A stretch of 64,000 nucleotides of DNA from Pseudomonas gessardii (GCF_001983165.1 NZ_MNPU01000017.1:1-64000); one strand, 5' to 3'; positions 53,475-63,084 are shown, counted from the first letter of the stretch. Notes: generated from the sequence alone by a model not told the origin. Numbers and translations: made by a program.

Positions 53475-55238
53475 ATGCACGCCATCAGCTTTATCCAGGA
53501 CTTGGCGGTGATCATGCTCGTGGCAGGGGTGGTGACCATCCTGTTCCACCGTCTCAAGCAGCCGGTCGTCCTGGGGTACATCGTCGCCGGCTTTATCATC
53601 GGCCCGCACACCCCGCCATTCGGCCTGATCCACGACGAAGACACCATCAAGACCCTGGCTGAGCTGGGGGTGATCTTCCTGATGTTCTGCCTGGGCCTGG
53701 AGTTCAGCCTGCGCAAGCTGTTCAAGGTGGGCGCCACGGCGTTTATCGCGGCCTTCCTGGAAATCATCCTGATGATCTGGATTGGCTACGAAATTGGCCA
53801 ATGGTTCGACTGGAACACCATGGACTCGCTGTTCCTCGGCGCGATTCTGGCGATTTCCTCGACCACCATCATCGTCAAGGCCCTCAACGACCTGAAGATG
53901 AAAAACCAGCGCTTTGCCCAACTGATCTTTGGCGTGCTGATCGTCGAAGACATTCTGGGCATTGGCATCATCGCCCTGCTGTCGAGTATCGCCGTCAGTG
54001 GCACGGTCAGTTCCGGCGAGGTGTTTTCCACGGTCGGCAAGCTCTCGCTGTTCATGATCGTGGCCCTGGTGATCGGCATCTTGCTGGTGCCACGGCTGCT
54101 GGCCTACGTGGCCAAGTTTGAAAGCAACGAGATGTTGCTGATCACCGTCCTGGGCCTGTGTTTCGGTTTTTGCCTGCTGGTGGTCAAGCTGGAGTACAGC
54201 ATGGTGCTGGGCGCCTTCCTGATCGGTGCGATCATGGCTGAATCCCGGCAGTTGCTGAAAATCGAGCGCCTGATCGAGCCGGTTCGCGACATGTTCAGCG
54301 CGATCTTCTTTGTGGCCATCGGCTTGATGATCGACCCGCAGATCCTGCTGCAATACGCGTGGCCGATTGCGGTGATTACCGTGGCCGTGGTGCTGGGCAA
54401 GATGCTGTCCTGTGGCCTTGGCGCGTTTATCGCCGGTAACGACGGCCGCACCTCGTTGCGGGTGGGCATGGGGCTGTCACAGATTGGCGAGTTTTCTTTC
54501 ATCATTGCGGCGCTGGGGATGACCTTGCAGGTCACCAGCGACTTTCTCTACCCGGTGGCGGTGGCCGTGTCGGCGATTACCACCTTGCTCACGCCGTACC
54601 TGATTCGTGGTGCCGACCCGTTGTCCTTGAAGATCGCGGCGGTGATGCCGCAGCGCCTGAGCCGGGTGTTTGGCCTGTATGGCGAATGGCTGCGCAGCAT
54701 CCAACCCCAGGGCGAAGGCGCGATGCTGGCGTCGATGATCCGCAAGATCATCCTGCAGGTGGGGGTGAACCTGGCGCTGGTGGTGGCAATCTTCTTTACC
54801 GGTAGCTTTTTCGCCGCGCGGATTGGCGGGTATCTGCAAGGCTGGATCAGTGATCCAAGTTGGCAGAAGGCATTGATCTGGGGCGCTGCGTTGTTGCTGT
54901 CGCTGCCATTTTTGATCGCCGCGTATCGCAAGCTCAAGGCGCTGTCGATGTTGCTGGCGGAGATGAGTGTGAAGCCGGAAATGGCCGGGCGCCATACCCA
55001 GCGCGTGCGGCGAGTGATTGCCGAACTGATCCCGATCCTCTCGCTGTTGGTGATTTTCCTGCTATTGGCAGCCTTGTCGGCCAGTATCCTGCCGACCAAC
55101 AAGTTGCTGGTGTTGATTGCCGTGGTGGCGGCGGCAGTGGCCGCCGTGCTCTGGCGCTGGTTCATCCGCATCCATACGCGTATGCAGGTAGCCTTGCTGG
55201 AGACCCTGGACAATCACAAGGACACGCCGGAGCACTGA
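53475..55238 (+). CDS. CPA2-family monovalent cation:proton antiporter
   Basis: 587 residues from the ATG at 53475, preceded by AGGAG; a longer frame reaching 53205 has no start signal. About twelve membrane segments with KefB/KefC-type motifs: PVVLGYIVAGFIIGPH, FLMFCLGLEFSLRKL and QIGEFSFIIAALG. No RCK/TrkA-N domain is seen; the C-terminal 200 residues contain further hydrophobic segments, suggesting a channel-like or regulatory membrane extension. The ion (K+ or Na+) is unclear. The 292-base gap before it shows no gene. Confidence 0.86.
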   Translation: MHAISFIQDLAVIMLVAGVVTILFHRLKQPVVLGYIVAGFIIGPHTPPFGLIHDEDTIKTLAELGVIFLMFCLGLEFSLRKLFKVGATAFIAAFLEIILMIWIGYEIGQWFDWNTMDSLFLGAILAISSTTIIVKALNDLKMKNQRFAQLIFGVLIVEDILGIGIIALLSSIAVSGTVSSGEVFSTVGKLSLFMIVALVIGILLVPRLLAYVAKFESNEMLLITVLGLCFGFCLLVVKLEYSMVLGAFLIGAIMAESRQLLKIERLIEPVRDMFSAIFFVAIGLMIDPQILLQYAWPIAVITVAVVLGKMLSCGLGAFIAGNDGRTSLRVGMGLSQIGEFSFIIAALGMTLQVTSDFLYPVAVAVSAITTLLTPYLIRGADPLSLKIAAVMPQRLSRVFGLYGEWLRSIQPQGEGAMLASMIRKIILQVGVNLALVVAIFFTGSFFAARIGGYLQGWISDPSWQKALIWGAALLLSLPFLIAAYRKLKALSMLLAEMSVKPEMAGRHTQRVRRVIAELIPILSLLVIFLLLAALSASILPTNKLLVLIAVVAAAVAAVLWRWFIRIHTRMQVALLETLDNHKDTPEH

Positions 55239-55244
55239 CCGTAT

Positions 55245-55271
55245 GTGGCGAGGGGGCAAGCCCATCGCCAC
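55245..55271. repeat. REP-like stem-loop
   Basis: GTGGCGAGGGGGC pairs imperfectly with GCCCATCGCCAC, a single REP-type hairpin. It lies 7 bases after the antiporter stop and between convergent genes, so it may act as a terminator. Confidence 0.6.
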
Positions 55272-55298
55272 GTAAACCGGCCTGTCACAGGCTTGGGA

Positions 55299-55721
55299 TC
55301 AGCTTTCCAGCCACACGTCCCGTGCCCAGTGCCACACCGACTCCCAGGACTCTTCGGTCACCAGTTCCTCTTCACCGGACCACAACACCACCGTGCCGTC
55401 TTCTTCGACGCAGTAGTAGTCGTCGCCGTCCTGGCAAATCGGGATCAGCTCGCGAGGCACGCCAATATCCCAGGCATTGGCGGCGACTTCCGGCAGATAG
55501 GTGTGGGACTGGGGGTCGGTGATGGTCACCGGCTCCAGGCTGCCATACACCACATCGCTGACGGTCAGCAGGAATTCCTTGAATACAAACGGGATGTTGA
55601 TAAACAGCTGTTCTTCGACTTCCACCAACTGGTCTTCGTCGGGCAGTTCCAGAGGAACCGGTACCGGTTCGTTGGCTTCACGCAATTGTTCGATGACTTC
55701 TTCCACGGCCGGGATCCTCAT
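55299..55721 (-). CDS. SMI1/KNR4-family protein
   Basis: 140 residues, strongly acidic. The SMI1/KNR4 fold is indicated by IPFVFKEFLLTVSDVVYGS (a family hallmark), the DDYYCVEEDGTVVLWSG segment and a final ESVWHWARDVWLE. Such proteins are often immunity proteins for polymorphic toxins or have scaffold roles; no toxin gene is next to it here. It is a single gene, convergent with the antiporter. Confidence 0.82.
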   Translation of the reverse strand: MRIPAVEEVIEQLREANEPVPVPLELPDEDQLVEVEEQLFINIPFVFKEFLLTVSDVVYGSLEPVTITDPQSHTYLPEVAANAWDIGVPRELIPICQDGDDYYCVEEDGTVVLWSGEEELVTEESWESVWHWARDVWLES

Positions 55722-55805
55722 GCTAGATGGCGCGGTTTATAGGGGCGTTTTATACAGTAGCTCGCTATAAGTGCAACCGCGAAATAGAAAACCCGGTGAA
55801 GCCGG

Positions 55806-57305
55806 TTAAAACTGCTTTTCTAGCTTTAGGCTGATGCTGTTTTTGTCGTAGGAATAAAGCCAATCCACATTACTGACAACCTTGTTGTACTTGACCGTCA
55901 GGCTGGGCACCGCATCCAGCACCGCCAGGCGTGGGGCACGTAGGATAAAGGTGTAGCCTTGTTCTTTCTCATTGCGTCGGTCATCGACGATAGCGCTGTA
56001 GGCATCGTATTGGCGTTTGCGGTACGAGGCGAACAGCACGGCGCTGACGCCCACCTCGAAATCCTTCGCCACCCCTAGCCGCACGCCCTTTTGCAGGTAG
56101 GCCGCCGTGCGGTCCTGGGTGTTGCGGTCGCTCAGGTCTACGCCGCCGAACAGCGTCCACCGCTGGGGCAGGGCCTGCCACAGGGTGGCGTAGACCGAAC
56201 TGATGCCGCCGTCGAGGTTGCTATTGATCTCGTGTTTGTAGGCCATGTCCTTGTATTCGCCTTCCAGCTTGAACATACGCGTGGCCGACAGTGTATGAGT
56301 CCATTCGCCGCGCAGCCCCCAGGCGCTGTACATGGCGTTGTCACCAATCGTATTGAATTCAAACGACGGCCCGAGGGCGTACTGGTTTTTGGCGTCGTGG
56401 TAGCTATAGCCGGCGTTATTGATGAGGGTGCCTTCGTTGTACTTGCTCTGTTTTTCATAGGCCTGGCCATAGAGCAGCGAGCGCATGAACACCCCGTGAT
56501 GGCCGCTGATGGCCACGCGTTTGTTGAGCGTGGCCTCGTAGTCCGCGCCGTGGGCAGACACGGCCTTGGGCAGTGAGCGTTTGACGTAGATGGTTTCGTC
56601 GGGGGTGACGTAGCGATAAGTCACCTCGCTTTCCGGGGACTGGTTGAGGTTGTAGCCCCAGGTCGGGCCGATAGCCAGGGAGCCCTGCCAGTCTTCACGG
56701 TGGTCCAGGGCCTGGATAAAACTGTCGACGGTCTTGCCCACGCCCATGGCTTGCGCGTCAGCTGGGCTGAGGCTGCTGCTGATCTGCTGGAATACGCTGT
56801 TGGACTCGCCATCCTTGCGGTTCTCGAACAACACCCGCGCCAGTTCCAGGCGCCCGGGCAGGAAGTCGGCCTGCAATGCCAGCAACTGGCGGTATTGGCT
56901 TTCGGCCTGTTCAAGATCGCCATCGGCGCGGGCCAGGCCGCCCTTGGCATAGGCGGTGAGCATCGGGTCGTGGCCGGGCAGGGCGGTGTAGCGCCTAAGG
57001 TAATCCCTGGCTTGCGGCCATTGCTGGCGCTCGATGGACAGGTACACCGCGCGCCCCAGTTCATCGAGGTTGTTGCCCACGCTGTAGGTCTGCCCATCGA
57101 TATTCAACAGCGGCGGTGCGCCGTCGCTGGGCAGTTCATCCTTGAGCAGCTCGCGCTCTTGCTGGTTGGCGCGGTATTCGATGGTCTGGTTCAGGCGCAG
57201 GCGGGTGTCCTGGTCGGCGGCAAAAACCCTCGGGGCCATGGACAGCAGCAGAAAAAAGGGCAGAACGTGGAGCGTAAGGGATCGCATGCAGTAGGGCTGG
57301 GGCAT
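55806..57305 (-). CDS. Slam-type surface/secreted protein translocon
   Basis: 499 residues from the first ATG at 57305 (an alternative ATG is at 57287). A signal peptide (to VFAA) is followed by an N-terminal TPR-like helical domain with ALPGHDPMLTAYAKGGLARA and LPGRLELARVLFENRKDG, then a C-terminal beta-barrel (DUF560) ending in LKLEKQF with the terminal aromatic. This is the architecture of Slam, which moves lipoproteins or small soluble proteins across the outer membrane. It follows the hemophilin-like gene, separated by a strong hairpin, and probably exports that product. Confidence 0.9.
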   Translation of the reverse strand: MPQPYCMRSLTLHVLPFFLLLSMAPRVFAADQDTRLRLNQTIEYRANQQERELLKDELPSDGAPPLLNIDGQTYSVGNNLDELGRAVYLSIERQQWPQARDYLRRYTALPGHDPMLTAYAKGGLARADGDLEQAESQYRQLLALQADFLPGRLELARVLFENRKDGESNSVFQQISSSLSPADAQAMGVGKTVDSFIQALDHREDWQGSLAIGPTWGYNLNQSPESEVTYRYVTPDETIYVKRSLPKAVSAHGADYEATLNKRVAISGHHGVFMRSLLYGQAYEKQSKYNEGTLINNAGYSYHDAKNQYALGPSFEFNTIGDNAMYSAWGLRGEWTHTLSATRMFKLEGEYKDMAYKHEINSNLDGGISSVYATLWQALPQRWTLFGGVDLSDRNTQDRTAAYLQKGVRLGVAKDFEVGVSAVLFASYRKRQYDAYSAIVDDRRNEKEQGYTFILRAPRLAVLDAVPSLTVKYNKVVSNVDWLYSYDKNSISLKLEKQF

Positions 57306-57338
57306 TACCGGGCTCTCGGGATCGCTTCAAAACGCCAA

Positions 57339-57368
57339 AAGCAAGTGCCTGGGGGCAGGCACTTGCTT
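57339..57368 (-). terminator. Strong hairpin between the secreted substrate gene and slam
   Basis: AAGCAAGTGCCT (57339-57350) pairs perfectly over 12 bp with AGGCACTTGCTT (57357-57368) around a 6-base loop. On the minus strand TTTTGG and GTTTTG follow. It lies 30 bases after the hemophilin-like stop and 33 bases before the slam start, so it probably reduces slam transcription relative to its substrate. Confidence 0.75.
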
Positions 57369-57398
57369 GGGTGGTGCTACAACAGGTTCAACGGGCGA

Positions 57399-58157
57399 TT
57401 ACTTGGCGACGCCACCGAAGGCGGTGTCGTAGTTGCGGTCGGTGAACTTGGCGATACCGGCCAGCGACGCGGTAGAGCCTGCGCCGAAGAAGCTGCCTTG
57501 TGAGGTGCCGGACGAAAGCAATGCGTTGGTTGCGGTATTACGCGCCTGGGCAGTACCGGCGAAGCCTGCGGTGGCGGTGTCGATGGCTGCGGTGACTTGA
57601 ACTTTAAGCGCGCTGTTGCTCAGCGAGCCGGTCAAGGTGGGTGTCGCGTTGCCGAACGAGGCGGTCAGGTCGCCAGACAGCACATTCGCCCCGGAGTAGT
57701 TGTTGATGCCCTGTACTGCATAGGTCACGTTGGCTGTTGGCAATACACGGCCGGTGGTGTCGCCGGAGTAGTACACGACACGGGTCGGGTCGTTGGTGGC
57801 GCCGGTCTGCGACCATTCGCCGTAGTACACCTGCTGGTTGGCGACTTGTTTGAAGTCGAAGTTGCCAAGGGCGGAGTGAGAGGCTGGCATCATCGCCGGG
57901 GTAATGGTTGTCACCCCATTGGTGTCAGTGGCCACCATGCCTTTGAGGCCGCTAAACGGCACTTTTGCGCCACCGTAGAACGCGAGGACGCCCACGGCGG
58001 GCTGGCCTGGCGAGCTTGGGTGGTTAGGCGATGTGGCGCCCGTGCCGCCGACGACGATAGTACCGGTGTAACTTTGCGCGGAAGAAGTGTCTGCCTGGGC
58101 AACGCCGGCTAGACCCAGAAGTGCCACTGCCAATACTGTGTAGTTGAAAGATTTCAT
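57399..58157 (-). CDS. Hemophilin-like Slam-dependent secreted protein
   Basis: 252 residues from the ATG at 58157 (KSFNYT); an in-frame ATG at 58169 would only add four residues. A type I signal peptide ends GVAQA-DTSS with no lipobox, so it is soluble rather than a lipoprotein. The C-terminal GSFFGAGSTASLAGIAKF, then YDTAFGG, matches the 8-strand barrel end shared by TbpB-like and HphA/hemophilin proteins. The neighbours are slam downstream and a TonB receptor upstream, as in Acinetobacter hemophilin loci. It probably captures haem or another iron source outside the cell. The ligand is inferred, not shown. Confidence 0.78.
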   Translation of the reverse strand: MKSFNYTVLAVALLGLAGVAQADTSSAQSYTGTIVVGGTGATSPNHPSSPGQPAVGVLAFYGGAKVPFSGLKGMVATDTNGVTTITPAMMPASHSALGNFDFKQVANQQVYYGEWSQTGATNDPTRVVYYSGDTTGRVLPTANVTYAVQGINNYSGANVLSGDLTASFGNATPTLTGSLSNSALKVQVTAAIDTATAGFAGTAQARNTATNALLSSGTSQGSFFGAGSTASLAGIAKFTDRNYDTAFGGVAK

Positions 58158-58245
58158 TTCATCATCCATTGAGTGATTTAAATTAAGTCAACACGTCAAG
58201 CGTTTGCCAATTTCTTCTTTAGCCTCCCATGCAGTACCTCCAAAC

Positions 58246-61200
58246 TTAAAAAGTAGTGGTGAAAGCGAGTTTTAACGTTCGACCGGGCGCGGGCATGGCC
58301 GAACGCGTCAGTGGGTCGATGTAATAAAGGTTGCTCAAGTTGGTGCCGGTTAACTCGATGGATGCGTCATCGGTCAATTTGTAGTTAACGTAGGCGTCAT
58401 ACGTGATGATCTTGTCCCATGACATGGGCGTATTCAGGTAATAACTGACCATGGCGCTGTTGGGGTAGTTGTCATAGAACTTGTTTTCATGTTGGCGGTA
58501 ATAAATAGCCCGTCCGCCCACTTCCAGTTTGCGATCAAGGAAGCGCGCACCTAACCCGAGGTTGGCAGTCCACTCCGGCATTGCCATGCTCACCAGGTAT
58601 CCACCTACAAAACCGTCATCCACGCAGTTGGGGGTACTGCCATCGGTGCTGACGGAGACCGCCGAGTTTTCATCGCAGACTCTGTTTTTCAGGACATGGC
58701 CGATACTCATATCGGTGAAAAAACGTCCGTTATCGTAGCGACCCTGGAACTCCACGCCGGAAGTGACTTGCTTCTCAAGGTTACTGAAGCGCAGTTGTGG
58801 GTCGCGTTCGATCACGTTTTTTGTAGTGTTGTAGTAATAGCTCAGCTTGATGTCAGCGCTTTCACTGCCACCCCAGCCGGCCAGGTTATGGATGTAGGCG
58901 GCTTCGTAGTTATGCGCATGTTCTGGCTCAAGCCCCCAGGGGTTGACCGATGAGGAAAAGCCAATGGTGCTTTCAAACATGCTTGGGTAACGGATGGCCT
59001 CGCTGTAGCGCAGGTAGACCCGGCCATTTTCCGAGGTATAGAACGTTGCAGAAAGCGAAGGTGTCCAGCCACTGTCTTTCTGGTGTTTGGCTTTGATATC
59101 TTTTTCGTAGCCCTCGCCGTTTCCGGAAGCGCTGCAGGAAATGATATTTTCGCCTGCACTCAATCCATTAATGCATGGATTGTTATCGCGTGAATAACGA
59201 CCTTTTGCGTCACTCGCCCAATCCGCCTTGTGCTGAGTGTCTTGCACACGTGGTGTTTGTTGTTTGATTACGTCAATTATCTCCTGACGCTCCGACTCCG
59301 GGGTATCAAACATATCCCAGAAAACTTTGTTGTTTGCAATTTGTCGATCAATGTCGGCTTGCCACTCGGACTCGGTCAGCGTCTTTCGCGTGGTGTAATC
59401 CACCTGCCGCCCGGTTTCTTCAAGTTGTGTTGTGACCCCACTCTTGTCTTGGGCACTTTTCAAGTAGTCATCAAATGCCCAATAAGACGAATAACGCATC
59501 CCCGCCTCAAACTTGGCAAAACTCACGGGCCGCCAGTCGAATTTGAAGTTGTATTCCTGTTCCTCGCGGCGTCCGGCCCGAGGGTACATGCGCAACGTGT
59601 CGCTGATGATAGGGTCGTAATAGTTGTCGTTCGAGCCCAACTTTTCATGCTGATAACTACCACCCAGGGTCAGATCGAGGCTATCAAGCAACTTAAACTT
59701 ATTGCTTGCGGTCAGGCCGACCCGATCATGCTTGGCGTTGGCCAGGGCGGTATTACGGTACACCGGGTCGGTGATGGTGGTTTGATTGGGCACGCCACCG
59801 CTGCTGTAGGTATCGCTACGGGTGTTGGTCATCCACAGGTTGGAATAGAAATCCACCCACGGGTTGCCTTCGGGCTTGAGGTTGTATTCCAGGTTGTAGG
59901 CTTTGCTTTGCACATGGCTCAACGGCCATTGCGGCACGCCGTTGGTGGCGGCGTCGTAAGTCGTGCCGGGTTTAAAGAACGAGATCCGTGATGGCAGGAT
60001 CTCGCCGTACAGCGCATCGGTGTCGCGATAGCCGAATTCCAGGGACTGGTTTTCATCAATCTTGAGTTTGGCCTTGCCCAGCCAGGACTCCATCTTGCTG
60101 GAGGTGTTGGGCACTTCATCGCCCGGTTTGTAGATAGTGGCGAGGTTGGGAATGTAGTCAAACTCGCCGTTGACTTGCTTGCCGCTGGAATAGAAGCCGC
60201 TCTTGTTCTTACCCGCGTAGTGGTTGCCTTTTTCACGCAAGGCGTAGGCTGCCAGCAGTTCGAATTTTTCCTGGCGCGTGGCCAGTGCCAGGCGGTAGGC
60301 GGAGTCATCGCTGGACAGCAGTTTGTTACTGCTGCTGGTGCGTGGGTGTTTGTACAGCGAGTGATCGTAATAGCCCCTGATGGGTGAGTACTCATAGCCG
60401 GGGCTGGGCATTTGCCCGGTCATCAGCGTCGGCAGTTTGGGCGACACCGAGTTGTTGCTGCCTTCGATTTTAAGTTCGCCACCATATTCCTGGTCCTGCT
60501 TGAGCACGTCGTCGACGTTTAGGGTGCTGGCCACCACCGCGCCGCCAATGCCGCTGTAGACGTTACGCTCCAGGTTCGGCCCCTTGAGCACCTTGATACT
60601 GCCGATCAGGTTGGGGTCGATATAGTTACGGTTGTTGGCGCCCATGTAGCCGCGATAAGCGGTGATTGCCTGTTCGGTGCCGTCGATGGTCAGGGGCACG
60701 CGGCCAGGGCCCTGGATGCCGCGGATGTTCGGATCCAGTGCGCCGCTGTTGCGCGAATCGCCGCTGTACACGTTGAGCATGCCCTTGAACATATCGGCGG
60801 GGGCCGCGCCTTTGTAGCGTTCGATCTGCTCCTTGCCGGCATACACCGAGGAGATGTCCTGATCGTAGATATCGTTGTAGCCCTTTTCGTCGCGGGACTG
60901 CTTGCCTTCCATGCCCATGACGTAGGTCGGATGCAGGTCGCCGGCCTGGATCCCCGTCGAATTGGGTGCCGATTGCACCTGGATGATCGGGCGCTCGGCT
61001 GAGCCGGTGAGGCTGTAGCTGACCCCTTGGTTGGCCAGCAGTGTTTGCAGCGCAGCGTCCAGGGACAGGCGACCCTTGACCGGGTTGCCGTAGCTGTTGG
61101 TGAAGTCGTTGCTGCCCAGATACAGCTCGACACCGGCCTGGCGCGCCAGCAGGACCAAGGCTTGATCCAGCGCCAGGGTGGGCACGTCGAAGTTGTGTAC

Positions 61201-61374
61201 GTCAGTGGCCGGGGCGTGGTTGGCGCTTGCGGCTGGCGCTGCCAGCACCGGGCTGATGGTCGTGGCATCGGCGACCAGCGCAATGGCGGCCAACTGAATC
61301 CCCAGGCTCAGTCGGGTGCGTTTTGTTGCCTTGCGCTTTTTGTTGTTTTCTTGCGTCTGCAAAACCGGCCTCAC
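58246..61374 (-). CDS. TonB-dependent outer-membrane receptor with STN domain
   Basis: 1042 residues, starting at GTG 61374. A long signal region is followed by an STN domain at about 60-135 (FDVPTLALDQALVLLARQAG and LLANQGVSYSLT), which signals to FecR-type sigma regulators. The plug (GIGGAVVASTLNVDDVLKQD) and barrel follow, ending LAFTTTF. The region AIRYPSMFESTIGFSSS, then NPWGLEPEHAHNYE, resembles the FRAP/NPNL His-containing segment of haem receptors. It is presumably the receptor for the hemophilin-like protein, 88 bases downstream on the same strand. No haem oxygenase gene is next to it. Confidence 0.9.
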   Translation of the reverse strand: MRPVLQTQENNKKRKATKRTRLSLGIQLAAIALVADATTISPVLAAPAASANHAPATDVHNFDVPTLALDQALVLLARQAGVELYLGSNDFTNSYGNPVKGRLSLDAALQTLLANQGVSYSLTGSAERPIIQVQSAPNSTGIQAGDLHPTYVMGMEGKQSRDEKGYNDIYDQDISSVYAGKEQIERYKGAAPADMFKGMLNVYSGDSRNSGALDPNIRGIQGPGRVPLTIDGTEQAITAYRGYMGANNRNYIDPNLIGSIKVLKGPNLERNVYSGIGGAVVASTLNVDDVLKQDQEYGGELKIEGSNNSVSPKLPTLMTGQMPSPGYEYSPIRGYYDHSLYKHPRTSSSNKLLSSDDSAYRLALATRQEKFELLAAYALREKGNHYAGKNKSGFYSSGKQVNGEFDYIPNLATIYKPGDEVPNTSSKMESWLGKAKLKIDENQSLEFGYRDTDALYGEILPSRISFFKPGTTYDAATNGVPQWPLSHVQSKAYNLEYNLKPEGNPWVDFYSNLWMTNTRSDTYSSGGVPNQTTITDPVYRNTALANAKHDRVGLTASNKFKLLDSLDLTLGGSYQHEKLGSNDNYYDPIISDTLRMYPRAGRREEQEYNFKFDWRPVSFAKFEAGMRYSSYWAFDDYLKSAQDKSGVTTQLEETGRQVDYTTRKTLTESEWQADIDRQIANNKVFWDMFDTPESERQEIIDVIKQQTPRVQDTQHKADWASDAKGRYSRDNNPCINGLSAGENIISCSASGNGEGYEKDIKAKHQKDSGWTPSLSATFYTSENGRVYLRYSEAIRYPSMFESTIGFSSSVNPWGLEPEHAHNYEAAYIHNLAGWGGSESADIKLSYYYNTTKNVIERDPQLRFSNLEKQVTSGVEFQGRYDNGRFFTDMSIGHVLKNRVCDENSAVSVSTDGSTPNCVDDGFVGGYLVSMAMPEWTANLGLGARFLDRKLEVGGRAIYYRQHENKFYDNYPNSAMVSYYLNTPMSWDKIITYDAYVNYKLTDDASIELTGTNLSNLYYIDPLTRSAMPAPGRTLKLAFTTTF

Positions 61375-61497
61375 TAAAGTAAATAAGATTTATTCACATG
61401 TAGTAGAAACGGCCCAGCTGCAAAAACGCGATAGATCGTTATGATCTATTAATATTGTTTTTTATCTGATTTTGAAGTTGTCGCGGCGTGAGGCCGC

Positions 61498-62478
61498 TCA
61501 GTAGATCAGCGTCAACCCAGGCAGGTTAACCATGCGCCCGTGGACTTGCGCCACCAGGCGTTCAAGCGCGGCGTCGAGGTTATCCAGGCGCATTACCGCG
61601 CTGACCCGTACGTTGCGCAGGGCCTCGCCCTTGACCAGCACCCGCCCGGGTCGGTAACGGTTGATGTGGGCTGCGACGTCGGCCAGGGATTCGCGCTGGA
61701 AGACCAGCCGGCCTTCCTGCCAACTGGCCAGTTCCTCGGGGCTGGTGTTCAGCGGTACCAGGCCCGTCTTGGGGCTGAAGTGCAGGCTGTTGCCCTGTTC
61801 CAGCAGCGCGGAACCTGCGGCTTCATCGCGCCCGTGCTGGGTCAGGTTGACCTCGACCCGATGCTGCAGCACACCCACCCAGCCTTCGCGATCCTTGCCG
61901 ACACCGACCAGGTAACGTGTGCCTCGCGCGGTGATATCGGCCCCGGGCGCTTGTACGGTGAAGGGCCGCCGCTCCTGTTCATTCATTGGCGCAGGGGTGA
62001 AGACCGCCTCGCCCTGGCTCAAGCGCACCCGGCGGGTCTGGTCGTCGTAGGCCAGGTTCAGGATGCTGTGGCTCCCCAGTTGCACCTGGCTGCCGTCGGC
62101 CAGGGTGATCTGGCGCACTTCGCCAAACCCGGTGTGATAGTCGCTGTTCAGGGCTTGGACCCAGAAAGGTGGCGCCAGCAGCATCCAGCAGCCCAGCGCC
62201 AGCGCAGCCACGGCGCTGCCGCCGACCACCGGCATACGCAGCCAGGCGGCACGCGGCGGGCGCTGGGGTTTTATATAACCGGGGCGTTGCTTAAGCTGGG
62301 CGGTGGCCTGCCACGCACGGTTGGCGCGCTCGGCGGCGGCGGCGTGCAACGGGTCGGCGGCCAGCCAGCGCTGAAAAGCCTCGAGTTCACGTGCCGAAAG
62401 CTGTCCTTGGCGATGGCGCATCACCCAATCGGCAGCTTTGCGCTCTACCGGGTCGATAGTGTGTGGGGAGGCGTTCAC
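61498..62478 (-). CDS. FecR-family anti-sigma/signal transducer
   Basis: 326 residues. The N-terminal DUF4880 (KAADWVMRHRQGQLSARELE) contacts the ECF factor; one membrane segment (VGGSAVAALALGCWMLL) follows near residue 85; the periplasmic FecR domain has DGSQVQLGSHSILNL and SQGEAVFTPAP. It relays receptor occupancy from the STN domain to the sigma factor encoded 43 bases upstream. It controls the receptor operon downstream. Confidence 0.93.
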   Translation of the reverse strand: MNASPHTIDPVERKAADWVMRHRQGQLSARELEAFQRWLAADPLHAAAAERANRAWQATAQLKQRPGYIKPQRPPRAAWLRMPVVGGSAVAALALGCWMLLAPPFWVQALNSDYHTGFGEVRQITLADGSQVQLGSHSILNLAYDDQTRRVRLSQGEAVFTPAPMNEQERRPFTVQAPGADITARGTRYLVGVGKDREGWVGVLQHRVEVNLTQHGRDEAAGSALLEQGNSLHFSPKTGLVPLNTSPEELASWQEGRLVFQRESLADVAAHINRYRPGRVLVKGEALRNVRVSAVMRLDNLDAALERLVAQVHGRMVNLPGLTLIY

Positions 62479-62521
62479 GGTTCGGTCTATTTACCTTTTG
62501 GCTCTTTGTCGTACACAAGGC

Positions 62522-63019
62522 TCAGCCCTCTTGGCCTGGCTCCAGCGCCCGACCAATCCTGGCCAGGGCCATTGCCATGTGTTTTTGTACAGAGCTTGTG
62601 GATATCCGTAAATAGCGCGCGGTCTCTTTGTGCGTCATGCCCTCCACCCGGCACAGCATGAACACATCGCGGGTACGCGGTGGCATGCGCTCCAGCAGGC
62701 TTTCCAGGTGCTCCAGCTCCAGTGCGCCGAGGGCCTGTTCTTCGGGGCAACTGGTCTCATCGACCAGGGTGGCGAAGAAGGCGGTGGGGTCATTGTCGTA
62801 GCGCTTTTCACCATAACGGCGGTGATGATCGATCATCAGGTTGTGCGCCACCCGAAACAGGTAGGACGGTGCGCACAGCACGCGCTCCAGGCTCTCCAAC
62901 TGAGCGATGCGCAGGAAGGTGTCCTGCACCAGGTCCGAGGCCAGGCTTGGGGAGCATTTCTTGCGCAACAGGTAACGATGCAAGGCAGGTGCATGTTGAG
63001 TGAACAGTTTTTCCAGCAC
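62522..63019 (-). CDS. ECF sigma factor, iron-starvation type
   Basis: 165 residues with region 2 (LFTQHAPALHRYLLRK, DLVQDTFLRI, YLFRVAHNLMIDHHRR) and region 4 (RMPPRTRDVFMLCRVEGM and ISTSSVQKHM). It is of the FecI type, partnered by FecR and a TonB receptor with an STN domain. The start codon is 45 bases downstream of a Fur box. It directs transcription of the downstream receptor operon when ligand and iron shortage coincide. Confidence 0.93.
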   Translation of the reverse strand: MLEKLFTQHAPALHRYLLRKKCSPSLASDLVQDTFLRIAQLESLERVLCAPSYLFRVAHNLMIDHHRRYGEKRYDNDPTAFFATLVDETSCPEEQALGALELEHLESLLERMPPRTRDVFMLCRVEGMTHKETARYLRISTSSVQKHMAMALARIGRALEPGQEG

Positions 63020-63063
63020 GGCGGCACTTTCCTATGCTCGGGCAGAACCGGGGAGGGCGAGTA

Positions 63064-63084
63064 TAATGAGAGTCGTTCTCATTA
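63064..63084 (-). promoter_or_regulatory. Fur box upstream of the ECF sigma gene
   Basis: TAATGAGAGTCGTTCTCATTA has arms TAATGAGA and TCTCATTA around 5 bases, close to the Fur consensus GATAATGATAATCATTATC. It is 45 bases before the sigma-factor start and would repress it when iron is ample. Confidence 0.85.

Noticed and set aside
57399..58157. Slam substrate as a surface lipoprotein
   Set aside because: The signal peptide ends in AQA-D with no Cys lipobox, so it is more like the soluble hemophilin group than TbpB-type lipoproteins.
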